Notes under the pieces: generated by a model
Databases searched by the model: none
Told to the model about the DNA's origin: nothing
Seen by the model: the letters and a program-made list of their open reading frames with translations, nothing else
Part shown: one piece after another, positions 34,584-44,272 of the stretch
Layout: every line of letters starts with the position of its first letter
Position numbering within the stretch: the stretch's first letter is position 1
NCBI RefSeq assembly: GCF_006337085.1
Contig: NZ_CP040882.1
Span: forward strand, 1,364,001 to 1,428,000
Direction of reading: 5' to 3'
Length of the DNA: 64,000 nt
From: Sutterella faecalis
Lineage (GTDB): Bacteria > Pseudomonadota > Gammaproteobacteria > Burkholderiales > Burkholderiaceae_F
Program-made: the position numbers and the translations under genes

Positions 34584-36725
34584 TCAATCTTCCAGAAGCC
34601 CGAGCGCAAGCCTGCGCCCGAGATTGCCGTCGCGCACGGTCGGCCGCCGCACGGCCTCGGCGAGCACCTTGCGGCTCGAGAAGACATCGACCTTCCGCTT
34701 CGTGCGGGTGACGCCCGTATAGAGGAGTTCCCGGGTGGCGAGCCCCGAGTCCGGACGCTCGGGGAGGAATACCGCCACGCGCTCGAATTCCGAACCCTGG
34801 GACTGGTGAATCGTCATGGCCCAGGCCGTGTCGTGGGAGGGAAGGAGCTGCGCTGGAAGCGTCCGCTCCTGGTCGCCGAAATAGACGGTGTAGAGAATCC
34901 GCCCGCCCGTGCGGTCGATGCGCTCAATCACGGTCTGATCAAGGTTATTCTCCCCGGGCTCGGACGGGTCTGCGGCTTCCGTTCTCCCGCTCTCTTCGGC
35001 ATGCACTTCTGCCCGCTGCGGGAGCACGATGCCGACGTCGCCGTTGTAGACCCCGAGGCCGTCATCGTTTCTGCGAACGATCACAACGCGCCCGGGATAA
35101 TTTTCCCCGGCGCCTGCGCCGTCCGCCTGCGGCCAAAGTCTTCTCATCATCTCGTCGGCATAGTTGTTGATCGCCGTCACGCTCATCGCGCCCCGGCGCT
35201 GAGCGGCAAGCGCCCGGAATTCGGAGAGCCTCGCCCAGAGGGTCTTCATGAGGCCGAGAAGCTCCGCTTCCGGGGCACCCCGCATCCAGGCATCGCGATA
35301 GTTGAGAAGCGCCCCGGCGTAGCCTCCGAGCTCCCGGTCGAGCCACTCGCGCGCGGCCCGCGTCAACCCCGTGCGGTTGAAGACCTCGCGCTCGGCCTTG
35401 TCGGCTGCCGCCGGCATCTCCTCATGGAGAAGCGCCTGGTAGCCGCTTTTCTCGTCCTCAATGCCGGAAAAAGCAGCGAGCACACGCTCAAAGACTGCCG
35501 CTTCAGGGAGATGCGCAGCTTCGCCCTGATGGTTGATGGCTTCGGCGAGCCTTGCGATCACCGTACCTTTTTCAAAGCGCCGGCTCTTTTCGAGCTCGAC
35601 CACGTGGCCGCCGAGGACGCACTTCGGATCGGAAAGTTCCGCAAAGACGGCGCCCGGTCCCACGGCGGCGAGCTGATGCTTGTCGCCCAGAATGATCACG
35701 CGGGTCCTGTCGCCCACAGCGTCGAAAAGCCGGGCGGCAAGGTGGATGTCCACCATGGAGGCTTCGTCGACCACGATCACGTCGACCGGGAGCGGATTTC
35801 CGAATCCCGGGAACCCGCCCGCAGGCGTGGGCGACAGGAGCCACTTGTGAATGGTGCGGCCCTTCACCTGGCGCTCGCCCTCGGGGCGCGCCTCATCCTT
35901 CGCGAGGACCTCGGAAAGCTTCGGCAGGAACCCGCGGCCGACGCTCATCCGCATCGACTGATCCATGCGGCTTGTGGCCTTTCCTGTCGGCGCCGCGAGC
36001 GCAATTCTAAGGTCAGGCTTTTCCTCGAGGAGGCACTCCAGAATCTGCGCAACGGTCGTGGTCTTCCCCGTTCCAGGGCCGCCCGAAATGATGGCAAGCG
36101 ACTCGGTAACCGCCACTTCAATCGCCTTCTTCTGAAGGCTGTCGGCGCCCGAAGCCGCTGCGATCCGGCCGACGGCTGCCGAAACGACGGACGATGCCGG
36201 AGCTTCTGCGCCATGAGACGTCTTCTTGCCTGCGAGCCGCAGAAGCGCCTGCGCGAGCATCAATTCCTCGAGCGCAAAGCGCGCGAAATATAGACGCGTC
36301 TCAGCCGCGCTTCCGGTCTTGTCGTCGAGCAGAAGAGGCGCAAAGGCGCCTTCGCCCTTGCGTCGAAGATCGAGCTTTGCTTCCTCAATGAAGGGCTCGA
36401 GCCCCATGACGAGCCCGAGGTTCCTGAGGCATTTCACGCCTTCAAGGAAGCCTTCGAGCCGCTTTTCATCGCCCTTATCGCCTGCCTCATCCGCGCCGTC
36501 AGAGGGAGGCTTCCAGAAAAGCGCTGCACTATCCGCCCGAACGCAGACATTCCCGCGCTCCTCGGCTCGCGAAAAGGCATTCATGAGCGCCCGCACGGCG
36601 GGTTGAGCCTCCGCGGGAAGACTTTCACCCTGCGCCTCCAGATTTCTTTCAACCGCACGGAGAAGCGCATCTCCAAGGCCCGGAAGGCCTCCCAGAGGGA
36701 GCGAATTTTCAAAAACTCCGGCCAT
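34584..36725 (-). CDS. recD: Exodeoxyribonuclease V subunit alpha (RecD)
   Basis: RecD is the fast 5'-to-3' helicase of the RecBCD complex that processes double-strand ends. The 713-residue product has the Walker A motif SGGPGTGKTTT at about residues 214-224, motif II DVIVVDEASMVD, motif III-like ILGDKHQLAAVGPG and the C-terminal motif VI region TGVTRTKRKVDVFS, plus the UvrD_C_2-type WAMTIHQSQGSEF. The start at 36725 is preferred because GGAG is 7 nt upstream and it overlaps the recB stop as TGATG; an ATG at 36731 adds two residues. It is the last gene of the recC-recB-recD operon. Length is typical. Confidence 0.95.
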   Translation of the reverse strand: MAGVFENSLPLGGLPGLGDALLRAVERNLEAQGESLPAEAQPAVRALMNAFSRAEERGNVCVRADSAALFWKPPSDGADEAGDKGDEKRLEGFLEGVKCLRNLGLVMGLEPFIEEAKLDLRRKGEGAFAPLLLDDKTGSAAETRLYFARFALEELMLAQALLRLAGKKTSHGAEAPASSVVSAAVGRIAAASGADSLQKKAIEVAVTESLAIISGGPGTGKTTTVAQILECLLEEKPDLRIALAAPTGKATSRMDQSMRMSVGRGFLPKLSEVLAKDEARPEGERQVKGRTIHKWLLSPTPAGGFPGFGNPLPVDVIVVDEASMVDIHLAARLFDAVGDRTRVIILGDKHQLAAVGPGAVFAELSDPKCVLGGHVVELEKSRRFEKGTVIARLAEAINHQGEAAHLPEAAVFERVLAAFSGIEDEKSGYQALLHEEMPAAADKAEREVFNRTGLTRAAREWLDRELGGYAGALLNYRDAWMRGAPEAELLGLMKTLWARLSEFRALAAQRRGAMSVTAINNYADEMMRRLWPQADGAGAGENYPGRVVIVRRNDDGLGVYNGDVGIVLPQRAEVHAEESGRTEAADPSEPGENNLDQTVIERIDRTGGRILYTVYFGDQERTLPAQLLPSHDTAWAMTIHQSQGSEFERVAVFLPERPDSGLATRELLYTGVTRTKRKVDVFSSRKVLAEAVRRPTVRDGNLGRRLALGLLED

Positions 36726-39700
36726 CAGCATTCTCCGGCAAAAAGTTGGTCAAGCCGCCTGATGACGGCGGGGCTCACGGGATCGAAAACAATGCCCTGC
36801 GGGTGATCCGGAGTCGTTGCATCCGCGCGCACGCCGCGCAGAAACACATAAATGGCGCCCCCGATCATGTCGTCTCGGAAGTGCTCCCCGAGGCGGGTCT
36901 GCAAAAATCTTCTCAATGCCACAAGATAGATGAGGTACTGCAGTCGATAGAGATGACGGCGCATTTCCTCATCCATTGCTTTTTCCTCATACCCTTCGGC
37001 CTCGGACGAAATCTTGTTGCTCTTCCAGTCGAGGACGTAAAAGCGCCCGTCATGCATGAAGGCAAGGTCGATGAAGCCCGTGAGGAACCCTTCGAGCGAC
37101 TCGGGACGGAGGTCGCCGAAGTCGTACTTGTCGGGGTTGAGCTTTCGAAGCTCGTCCGCGAGCCGCTCTGCCGTGAGCCCCTTCGGTATCGGAATCAGAA
37201 ATTCAAGCTCCGCGCTTCTTGCGCGCTTCGGAACATTCTTCAGAAATAATCCCGGCGCAATTTCCGCATTGAGAATGTCGTAAATCATCTGCGCCGCACC
37301 CTCTGCGGCGAGTTCCCGGGCCGCGTCGTCAGCAAAGGAAAGATGCTTTTCGACTTCCCGTCCGCAAAGCTCCAGTCTTGCGGTGCGGGCCGCCTCCGAA
37401 TCAAGCGCCATCCCGGCAAAATCCGCAAGTTCGAGCATTTCATGGAGACACGTACCCGCCTGCGCGCCCTTGGGGAACGAGAGAATGTCTCCGGCTGTCG
37501 GCACCTTTTCGGCTTCGCCGTACCAGACGGAAAAGCCCGAGCCGTCATCCTCGGCCATGCGGGAAATGCCGGTGAAGCTCGACGTCCTCCAGCCTCCGCG
37601 GACGTCGCGCGCCTTCTCCGCATCAAAGTCGGACGGCTTCGCTTCCGACTGCACCTGAAAGCCGTCGGTTTTTCCGGCTTCCGCAAGGCGCGAAAAATCG
37701 CGAAGGTCGACCGTGCCGGTGTTCTGCAGCCTCTGAAGAAGCTTCGAAGCTGCAGCGGCCGTCAGGGTCTTCTTATCCTCCCCTCCGCAGAGCGCAGCAA
37801 AGTAAGGATTCTTGTAAGTGAAGGCGGCCCAAGAATCGGGCGACTTTTTGCTCATCGACGCCTGAGGAAGCATGACGACCAGGTGCTTGGCTGCACGCGT
37901 CATGGCCACGTACGCGAGACGCACGTCCTCTTCGATTGCTTCGCTTTTTTCACGCTCATCGGCGCTGCTCGGCACGTGGCTCAGAAGAAGATTCAGACGC
38001 CCCTCGTCGTCGGGCACCAGGTGCACGGAGGACTGGCTGCAGTTCGTGAATCTCTTCTGCGCAAAAGGCAGATAGACGATCGGATACTGAAGCCCCTTGC
38101 TCGAATGAATGGTCTGAAGGGTGACCAAATTGGCGTCGCTCTCGAGCCTTACCTTCTGATCTTCCGCGGAGTCTCCGCTCGTTTTCTGGTTCTCAAGCCA
38201 CTCGGCGAGGCCGCCAGGCGTCGGCACCGTACGGTGCGCGGCATGAAGGAGTTCAAGGAGATGCGCATAGTTGACGAGCCTGCGCTCGCCCTCAACGCAG
38301 GGCAAAAGCCTTTCGCTGGTCCTGCAGAGCGCCATCAGCCGGCGAACGGCAGGCGCCGGTCCGCTCGAAGGCCAGCGGCGGGCGCCTTCCTCTAGGACTC
38401 TTCTCAATTCCACGCGCCGCGCTTCATCCTCTTCATCGTTCTCCAGCGTTTTGAGCGTATCGCCGATCAGGCGCGTTGCTCTTGCCGCATTCATCGCGTG
38501 CAGGTCCCCAGGCGCAGCAAAAGCGCGAAGGATCAGAATCATCTCAGCCGCTTCTTCGGTTGCGGCCACGCTTTCCCTCAGCTGATAGCGTACGCGGATG
38601 CCGCGTTTGCCAAGCGCATCCTTCACAAGGAGCGCATCGCTGTTGGCGCGCACAAGGACGGCAATATCCCGGGCCTCAACCCCGCGCACGGACGAGGGGC
38701 CGCCCCAGGGCGAAAGATCAAGTCCCTCGATCGGCGTTTCCCCGGCCTCCGCGGCAAGAACGGCTTCGCCCCTCGCGCCCGCGTCAATTAATTTGGCAAT
38801 CGAAAGTCCGAGCGCTGCCATTGAAGACGCTTTGACGTCATCCGCATTCTCGCAAAGACTTCCACCCGCATCTGTCCAGATTTCAAGCGGCAGGGGTTCC
38901 TTCCAGCCGTCTCCCTCCCGCACCCAGAGACCGGTTTTCGAGGGAGAACTATCGACCGTCTGATAAGCGAGACCCTCCCTCAGGAAGGGAAGCCCCGTCG
39001 GCGCCGTCATCCAGAAGGCATTGAAGGCAGCAACGAGCTTCGGCGACGAGCGGTAATTCGTCATGAGCGCTTCCGTGCGGCCGATTTCGGCAATGCGCTT
39101 TCTCGCGCGGAGATAGGTATTGAGGTCCGCCGAACGGAAACGATAGATCGCCTGCTTCGGGTCGCCCACGAAGAAGATGGCGCGGCCCTCGCGCTCAGCC
39201 TGAATGTCGGGTGAGGCGTTTTCGTCATAGACCGAGAGGAAAAGCTTCTCGACAATGGCGTACTGAATCGGATCCGTATCCTGGAATTCGTCGATGAGAA
39301 CGCCCCGATAGGTGCTTCTCACGCGCCGGGCAAGGCGATCGGCCTGCCGGCAAACCTCCTCGGGAGCATCCGCCCCCGGGAGCAGACGGTCGTAGAGTTC
39401 GCGCAGGAGGTCGTTGAAGGTCTTCACCCCAGCGTTCTTCTTCATGTCAATGAGACGCCCGGGCACCTCCGTCATGAAGGCGCTCACTGCCGCCTGAACA
39501 GAAGGCGAGAGATTGTCGAAATCCGTCCATCGACGGGGAACGAGGGACTCGGGGTAGTCGGCGAGTTCCCCGAGCTTTTTGTCCCAGTCCTTGCCATCGA
39601 CGAGTTCCCGGCGGTCCTCTTCCTCAGGCATGCTGTCCAAAGATCTCCGAAGGAAATCCCGCACAGCGTCGGAGCGGAATTTGTCGTCCGATTGGGCAAG

Positions 39701-40162
39701 ATCAAAGTTGATGGTGCCGCCCGACGAAAAGGCGTTATCTTCAATCACCTTCTGGCAGAAGCCGTGAATCGTGAAGATGCCGGCATTGTCAAAGAGCGCG
39801 AGCGACTCGCGGATGCGGTCCTCCGCATCCGCATCATCCATTCCCATGCCGCGCCAGAGACCGATCTGCTTCACCGTGAGCGCGTCGGCATCCGCGGGCG
39901 CAATCGTTCCGGTAAGGAGGCCGAGCGCTTCCGTGAGGTGCGACTCAATGCGGGCCTTCAGTTCCGCCGTTGCCGCACGCGTGAAGGTCATCACGAGGAG
40001 ATGGTTGATCGGGATTCCGGCTTCAACGATGAAGCGAAGCACCAGATGCTTGATCGAAAAGGTCTTCCCGGTGCCGGCCGACGCCTCTAGCAGCGTCGGC
40101 ACGAGCAAAGGCGCCGATGCAACGTCAAATCCCGGGTTCTTCTCTTTCTTTTCCGTTGTCAT
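36725..40162 (-). CDS. recB: Exodeoxyribonuclease V subunit beta (RecB)
   Basis: RecB supplies the 3'-to-5' helicase and the nuclease of RecBCD and loads RecA after Chi recognition. The 1145-residue protein begins near LEASAGTGKTFSIKHL (Walker A at residues 27-34), continues with MTFTRAATAELKARI, the DEFQDTDPIQY motif II, FVGDPKQAIYRFR and HSSKGLQYPIVYLP. The C-terminal nuclease domain has GTCLHEMLE, FIDLAF and YVLDWKSNKI, which carry the metal-binding residues. Length is close to E. coli RecB (1180). It follows recC by 18 bp and overlaps recD by one base pair-sharing TGATG. Confidence 0.96.
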   Translation of the reverse strand: MTTEKKEKNPGFDVASAPLLVPTLLEASAGTGKTFSIKHLVLRFIVEAGIPINHLLVMTFTRAATAELKARIESHLTEALGLLTGTIAPADADALTVKQIGLWRGMGMDDADAEDRIRESLALFDNAGIFTIHGFCQKVIEDNAFSSGGTINFDLAQSDDKFRSDAVRDFLRRSLDSMPEEEDRRELVDGKDWDKKLGELADYPESLVPRRWTDFDNLSPSVQAAVSAFMTEVPGRLIDMKKNAGVKTFNDLLRELYDRLLPGADAPEEVCRQADRLARRVRSTYRGVLIDEFQDTDPIQYAIVEKLFLSVYDENASPDIQAEREGRAIFFVGDPKQAIYRFRSADLNTYLRARKRIAEIGRTEALMTNYRSSPKLVAAFNAFWMTAPTGLPFLREGLAYQTVDSSPSKTGLWVREGDGWKEPLPLEIWTDAGGSLCENADDVKASSMAALGLSIAKLIDAGARGEAVLAAEAGETPIEGLDLSPWGGPSSVRGVEARDIAVLVRANSDALLVKDALGKRGIRVRYQLRESVAATEEAAEMILILRAFAAPGDLHAMNAARATRLIGDTLKTLENDEEDEARRVELRRVLEEGARRWPSSGPAPAVRRLMALCRTSERLLPCVEGERRLVNYAHLLELLHAAHRTVPTPGGLAEWLENQKTSGDSAEDQKVRLESDANLVTLQTIHSSKGLQYPIVYLPFAQKRFTNCSQSSVHLVPDDEGRLNLLLSHVPSSADEREKSEAIEEDVRLAYVAMTRAAKHLVVMLPQASMSKKSPDSWAAFTYKNPYFAALCGGEDKKTLTAAAASKLLQRLQNTGTVDLRDFSRLAEAGKTDGFQVQSEAKPSDFDAEKARDVRGGWRTSSFTGISRMAEDDGSGFSVWYGEAEKVPTAGDILSFPKGAQAGTCLHEMLELADFAGMALDSEAARTARLELCGREVEKHLSFADDAARELAAEGAAQMIYDILNAEIAPGLFLKNVPKRARSAELEFLIPIPKGLTAERLADELRKLNPDKYDFGDLRPESLEGFLTGFIDLAFMHDGRFYVLDWKSNKISSEAEGYEEKAMDEEMRRHLYRLQYLIYLVALRRFLQTRLGEHFRDDMIGGAIYVFLRGVRADATTPDHPQGIVFDPVSPAVIRRLDQLFAGEC

Positions 40163-40180
40163 TTTTATTTTCCCCCGATC

Positions 40181-43100
40181 TCAATGCACATCGATGAGCG
40201 CTTCAAACTCATGCACGAGTTCGTCGCTCTCGACCCTGGCGTAAAGTTTCTCGAGCAGATCCGCGGCTTTTTTGAGTCGTTCTTCCGCTTTGGCAAGTTC
40301 CTTCCCGCGGAAAGCAATGAGATTGGCGTGGCTTTCATCGCCCGCACCTTTCCCGGCCCCCTCGAAGGGCGCTCTCGCCACCGTCGTATTCCCGGAAAGG
40401 GACGCCTCCCAGAGGCGTCCGAGCACCGCGAGAATCCGCGCCGCTGCATCCCCCGGAATCGGGGCGAACGCGGTGATTTCCGGCACATATCCCTCCTTCT
40501 CTTTTTTTTCGCGAGATACCAGGCAACCGTTGACATCGAGCCCGGCCGCGCGCATGACGAGGAATTCCCAGGCGGCTCTCTGACCGCGGCTCCCCGTTTT
40601 GGAAGAGGCCGAAACGGGCACAAAAAGAAGATCGCCCGTTTCCCCGCGTTTTCTCAGGTCTGATGTCTGCATGGAAATCTTCCAGGTAAGCCCCGGAAGA
40701 TCGGCAGAAATCATCATGGGATCGACCCCGGTCGTATTCTTCATGGCGCGATCAAAGCAGTCGAAGAGCGCAGCCGCAATCGCGAGGTCCTCTTCGAGCG
40801 CCCATTCGCGCACGCCCCGGGCGCCGAGCTCAGGATTGAGATCCCAGCGTCTTCGGACATCGTCCTCGCTTTCGCCCGCAAAGAACGCCCGGAGCGCTTC
40901 GTCGATGCGCTTCCAGAAGCTTAAGTCCCCGGTCGACGGCACCACCGGCACCTCTTCGTCCTCTTTTTCGTCATCGATCCGGATGCCGTTTGCCTTCAGA
41001 ACAGAGTCGGCCGGATCCCGCCAGAACTTCCAGAGCGTCGTGAAGGGAACCTGGTCGCCTGCTTCCGGGAGCGTCCTTGCCGCATCCTCGAAGGGGAATT
41101 CCTTCCTTGACCAGCTTTCCTTTGCGGCATCCCGGAGCGCCGTCAGAAGATCCGCGTCGGTCGAGCGCCAGTCGCCCTGCTGGGCCCGGAAGGCATTGGG
41201 CGAAAAGCCCGTGAGGGCGAGCGTTCTCGTGAGCATTGCAGCCCATTGACGACGCTCCTCGCGGTTTTCCGCAAAGGAAAGAATCCATTCGCGAAGCTCC
41301 TGCGCGACGATGGAGGGTTCCTTCTTTTCTGTTTCGCTCACGCCGCCGGCATAGGAAATGAGGAAGGTTTCGCGCGCGGCAAGCAGGAGGTCCAGGAAGA
41401 TGTTCCGGTTGTCGTGCCGGCTGTCGCGGTCACCTCTCCGGGGGAAGCGCGCCATCAGATCAAATTCCTCGGCGTGCGACGACCCCGGGAAGCTTGAATC
41501 TTCATTCAACCCGAAGATGACGATCACCTTGTAGGGAAGGCCGCGAAGCTGCTGCATGCCGGTAAAGGTAACGCCGCTCCCCGGGCGTCCGCCCGGCTGT
41601 GCGCCGGCGAGCCGGTCCCTCAGGGCCGACATGAAGAGCCGGAAGGGAACTTCCGGAGCCCCTTCATCGGGGTCCGCCGCAGCCTCGATTTCAGCGGCGA
41701 GCGACTCCGCGCCCGCACGCAGCGACTGCCAGTTTTCCTGCGGCGTTTCGCGCGGGAAGAAATATTCGAGCGCCTCGGAAATCCACCGCATCCAGCGTCT
41801 TGGTCCCTTTTCGACGCTTGCGTCTTTTTCTGCTGAGTCGCCGGCGTCAGCGCCTTCCGCTTCGCGCCGGAGCTTTTCGAGCGCCGCATAGATGGTGGAA
41901 AGGGCATTGAGGAGCTCAGGTCTTTCAGCCGCCGTGCTCCAGCCCCTTGCTTCCACGCCCTCGCGGGGCAGCACGTCGAGGAAGGGCTTTCTCACGCCTC
42001 CGGGGAGCATGGCGCCGAGCGCGAGGCGCTCCAACGCCCGCGAAAGCGTCGATTCCCTCACGTGCCGGAAGGTTTCCTCGTCGAGCGAGAGAAGATGGCC
42101 GTCGGAGAGCCCGAATTCGTAGCCTGCGCTCGAGAGCCACGCGGAGAGCGTCTCCAGATCGTCCGCTTCAAAGCCGAAGCGCCTCGAAATGAGGGGGAGC
42201 GAAAGCCACGCGAGAAAATCCCCGCGCTTCATGCGGCCCGTCAGCAGATTGGCAAGTCCTGAGAGCGCTTCGAGCGGCGCGTCCTCGCTCGCCATGAGCG
42301 CGCCCGTAATGCGGTATTCGATTCGCCGTCCAGCCGGAAGGCTCCCGAAGACCTGGTCGATCAAGGGTGCCGAAGCCGAGATATCCGGCGTCGCAACGAG
42401 CACGTCTTCGGGCCGGAGGTTATTTCGCTTCTTGAACTGCGCCTGGAGCCAGTCGGCAAGCCCCTCGAGCTCGCGTACGGCCGTGGGCGCGCAGACGAAG
42501 CGCAGCGACTCATCCTCTTCCCTCACCGCTTTTTCTTCAAACTGCGAGAGATTGGGGTCGAGCTTCAGAATGGAATCCTGAATGCGCCTCAGAAGCGTGG
42601 GTTCATTGGCTTCCAGGTAAATGCTCTCGGCATCCACCTTCATGTCGACCGTAATGTTCTTCGGACTCAGCTGGTAGTCGCGCAGAATGTCCCGGGCGCT
42701 AAGCATCCTCCGCTCTCTCGGCTCCATTACGGAATCATCTGCATGAGCGCTTTCTGAAGGCCCCGAAAGCAGGGTTTCGCGGATGTCTTCCTCAGTAAAG
42801 CGCCAGAGGCGGTCGATGTTGGCGCGCACGCTTCTGCCGTTGTCGGCGAGAATCGGATGCCCGATCTCACGGTGCCCGTCGCCTTTTTCCTTCCAGTTGA
42901 AGAGCCTCTTGGGAACAAGGTCGAACCAGTATTCGGAAGAGGGATTGAGGAGATAGAGCCAGACATCGCGCCCGGAATGCGCGAACGCCTTCAGAACCGG
43001 AAGCATCAGCGGCGGCACGACAAAGGGCATGAAGACGTGCAGCGCATTTGGGAGCGGCACCGTCCGGCCGTGCCCGAGATCAAGCTCCCGCAGATCCCTG

Positions 43101-43774
43101 GGCGCCCCGGCGAGGGACTCAAGCGTCTCGGGAAGCGTCTCGAGAAAACGCCTCCCGCGCCAGTTGGGATTGTCGGCAAGCCGCTGCCAGAGCGCGCGCT
43201 GCCAGACAAAGTCGGGGTCCGCTTCCATCCTCCTTCGTTCGTCCTGCATTTCTTCTGTGAGGATGAGCTGTTCCTGGTGGAGTCCCAGCCACTCGAGCAC
43301 CCAATCGAGTCGGTAGCTTGCGTAGGAGACGAAGACGGAACAGACGCGCTGCGCGAGCGAAAAGACTTCCTCTTCCGTTCGTCCTCTCAGGCAGTCCTCA
43401 AGCCGCACCGTCCGCGCCTTCATTTCCTCCCGGAAGCTTCCTGGTCCCGTTTTTCTGAGAATCTCCCAGACCATCCAGTCCGCTTCGTTGCCGACCACAT
43501 TGGCGAGCGGCTCCTTCGAAAAGAACCCGAGCCACTGCGAGAGGAACATGAACTGCATTGATGCGCAGATCTGCTCCTCGCGGGCGATGGCGCGCGTCAG
43601 ATCCGTTTCCACGGCCTTCGAAGGAATGATGACGGGCACGCGGTCGAAGACGCCTTCAAAGAGCGCATCCGCACCGAGTTCCGAAGCTTCGGGGCGAAAG
43701 CGAAGCCGTTCGATGTTGTTGAGGAGCACCGCACGAAGGACTTCGTAGCTGTTGCTGTAAAGCGTATGAATCAT
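40181..43774 (-). CDS. recC: Exodeoxyribonuclease V subunit gamma (RecC)
   Basis: RecC recognises Chi and splits the DNA strands for RecB and RecD; it has an inactive helicase fold. The 1197-residue product starts MIHTLYSNSYEVLRAVLLNN, the canonical RecC N-terminus, and shows the family segments FMFLSQWLGFF, LHVFMPFVVPPLMLPVLKAF, VFGLNEDSSFPG and a C-terminal segment ending FEALIDVH. The start at 43772-43774 was preferred to a longer frame to 43879 because the upstream residues do not look like RecC. It leads the operon recC-recB-recD; no ptrA gene is present between recC and recB, unlike in E. coli. Confidence 0.95.
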   Translation of the reverse strand: MIHTLYSNSYEVLRAVLLNNIERLRFRPEASELGADALFEGVFDRVPVIIPSKAVETDLTRAIAREEQICASMQFMFLSQWLGFFSKEPLANVVGNEADWMVWEILRKTGPGSFREEMKARTVRLEDCLRGRTEEEVFSLAQRVCSVFVSYASYRLDWVLEWLGLHQEQLILTEEMQDERRRMEADPDFVWQRALWQRLADNPNWRGRRFLETLPETLESLAGAPRDLRELDLGHGRTVPLPNALHVFMPFVVPPLMLPVLKAFAHSGRDVWLYLLNPSSEYWFDLVPKRLFNWKEKGDGHREIGHPILADNGRSVRANIDRLWRFTEEDIRETLLSGPSESAHADDSVMEPRERRMLSARDILRDYQLSPKNITVDMKVDAESIYLEANEPTLLRRIQDSILKLDPNLSQFEEKAVREEDESLRFVCAPTAVRELEGLADWLQAQFKKRNNLRPEDVLVATPDISASAPLIDQVFGSLPAGRRIEYRITGALMASEDAPLEALSGLANLLTGRMKRGDFLAWLSLPLISRRFGFEADDLETLSAWLSSAGYEFGLSDGHLLSLDEETFRHVRESTLSRALERLALGAMLPGGVRKPFLDVLPREGVEARGWSTAAERPELLNALSTIYAALEKLRREAEGADAGDSAEKDASVEKGPRRWMRWISEALEYFFPRETPQENWQSLRAGAESLAAEIEAAADPDEGAPEVPFRLFMSALRDRLAGAQPGGRPGSGVTFTGMQQLRGLPYKVIVIFGLNEDSSFPGSSHAEEFDLMARFPRRGDRDSRHDNRNIFLDLLLAARETFLISYAGGVSETEKKEPSIVAQELREWILSFAENREERRQWAAMLTRTLALTGFSPNAFRAQQGDWRSTDADLLTALRDAAKESWSRKEFPFEDAARTLPEAGDQVPFTTLWKFWRDPADSVLKANGIRIDDEKEDEEVPVVPSTGDLSFWKRIDEALRAFFAGESEDDVRRRWDLNPELGARGVREWALEEDLAIAAALFDCFDRAMKNTTGVDPMMISADLPGLTWKISMQTSDLRKRGETGDLLFVPVSASSKTGSRGQRAAWEFLVMRAAGLDVNGCLVSREKKEKEGYVPEITAFAPIPGDAAARILAVLGRLWEASLSGNTTVARAPFEGAGKGAGDESHANLIAFRGKELAKAEERLKKAADLLEKLYARVESDELVHEFEALIDVH

Positions 43775-44272
43775 GGGAGTTTGGGTGACAAGGAAGGGAA
43801 GCGTTCCGCCTTCGGCGATCCTCTTTTTGAGGTTCCCGCCGAAGCACGCCTTTCGAAGTTTAGAGAATCTCTGCGTCAACTTTCGTCGCGAGAAAAATCC
43901 TTCTCATTTCAAGGACATTCTTTTTTCATGACGCCATTTTTAAGGTAGGAAAGACGGCCGGAGGAGATAGATACTTTTCATTATTTCCCGAAAATTTTTT
44001 CTCTATCCACGTCATTTTTCAGGAAACAAGTCTTCATGAAATCGAGTAATGACGAGACTTGCATCACACGGCATGAGGCATTTACCTGAGATGCTCAAAA
44101 GCGAGCTGTGTGAGACTTGCAAGAAATCAGTGTTTGCCGTGAATGTTTGTTACAGCATTCACCGGCTTCACTGAGCGGCGTCCTGAGACCGATCTCCTCA
44201 GACAATGCCGGGGCATTCGAGGGCCCTATAAAAGAGCCCGGCCCGAAAACCTTTTTTCCAGGAAACATAGAA
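43775..44272. other. Intergenic region between recC and the porin gene
   Basis: About 500 bp without a gene, holding the divergent promoters of the recCBD operon and the porin. The porin-proximal 60 bp contain GGGCCC-type self-complementary sequence (44220-44244) followed by CCTTTTTTCC, a possible leader hairpin; the decamer GAGACTTGCA occurs twice (about 44056 and 44111). No small RNA can be claimed with confidence. Confidence 0.45.

Noticed and set aside
43880..44272. Small RNA in the recC-porin interval
   Set aside because: Only weak hairpins and no clear promoter-terminator pair; the evidence is not sufficient.
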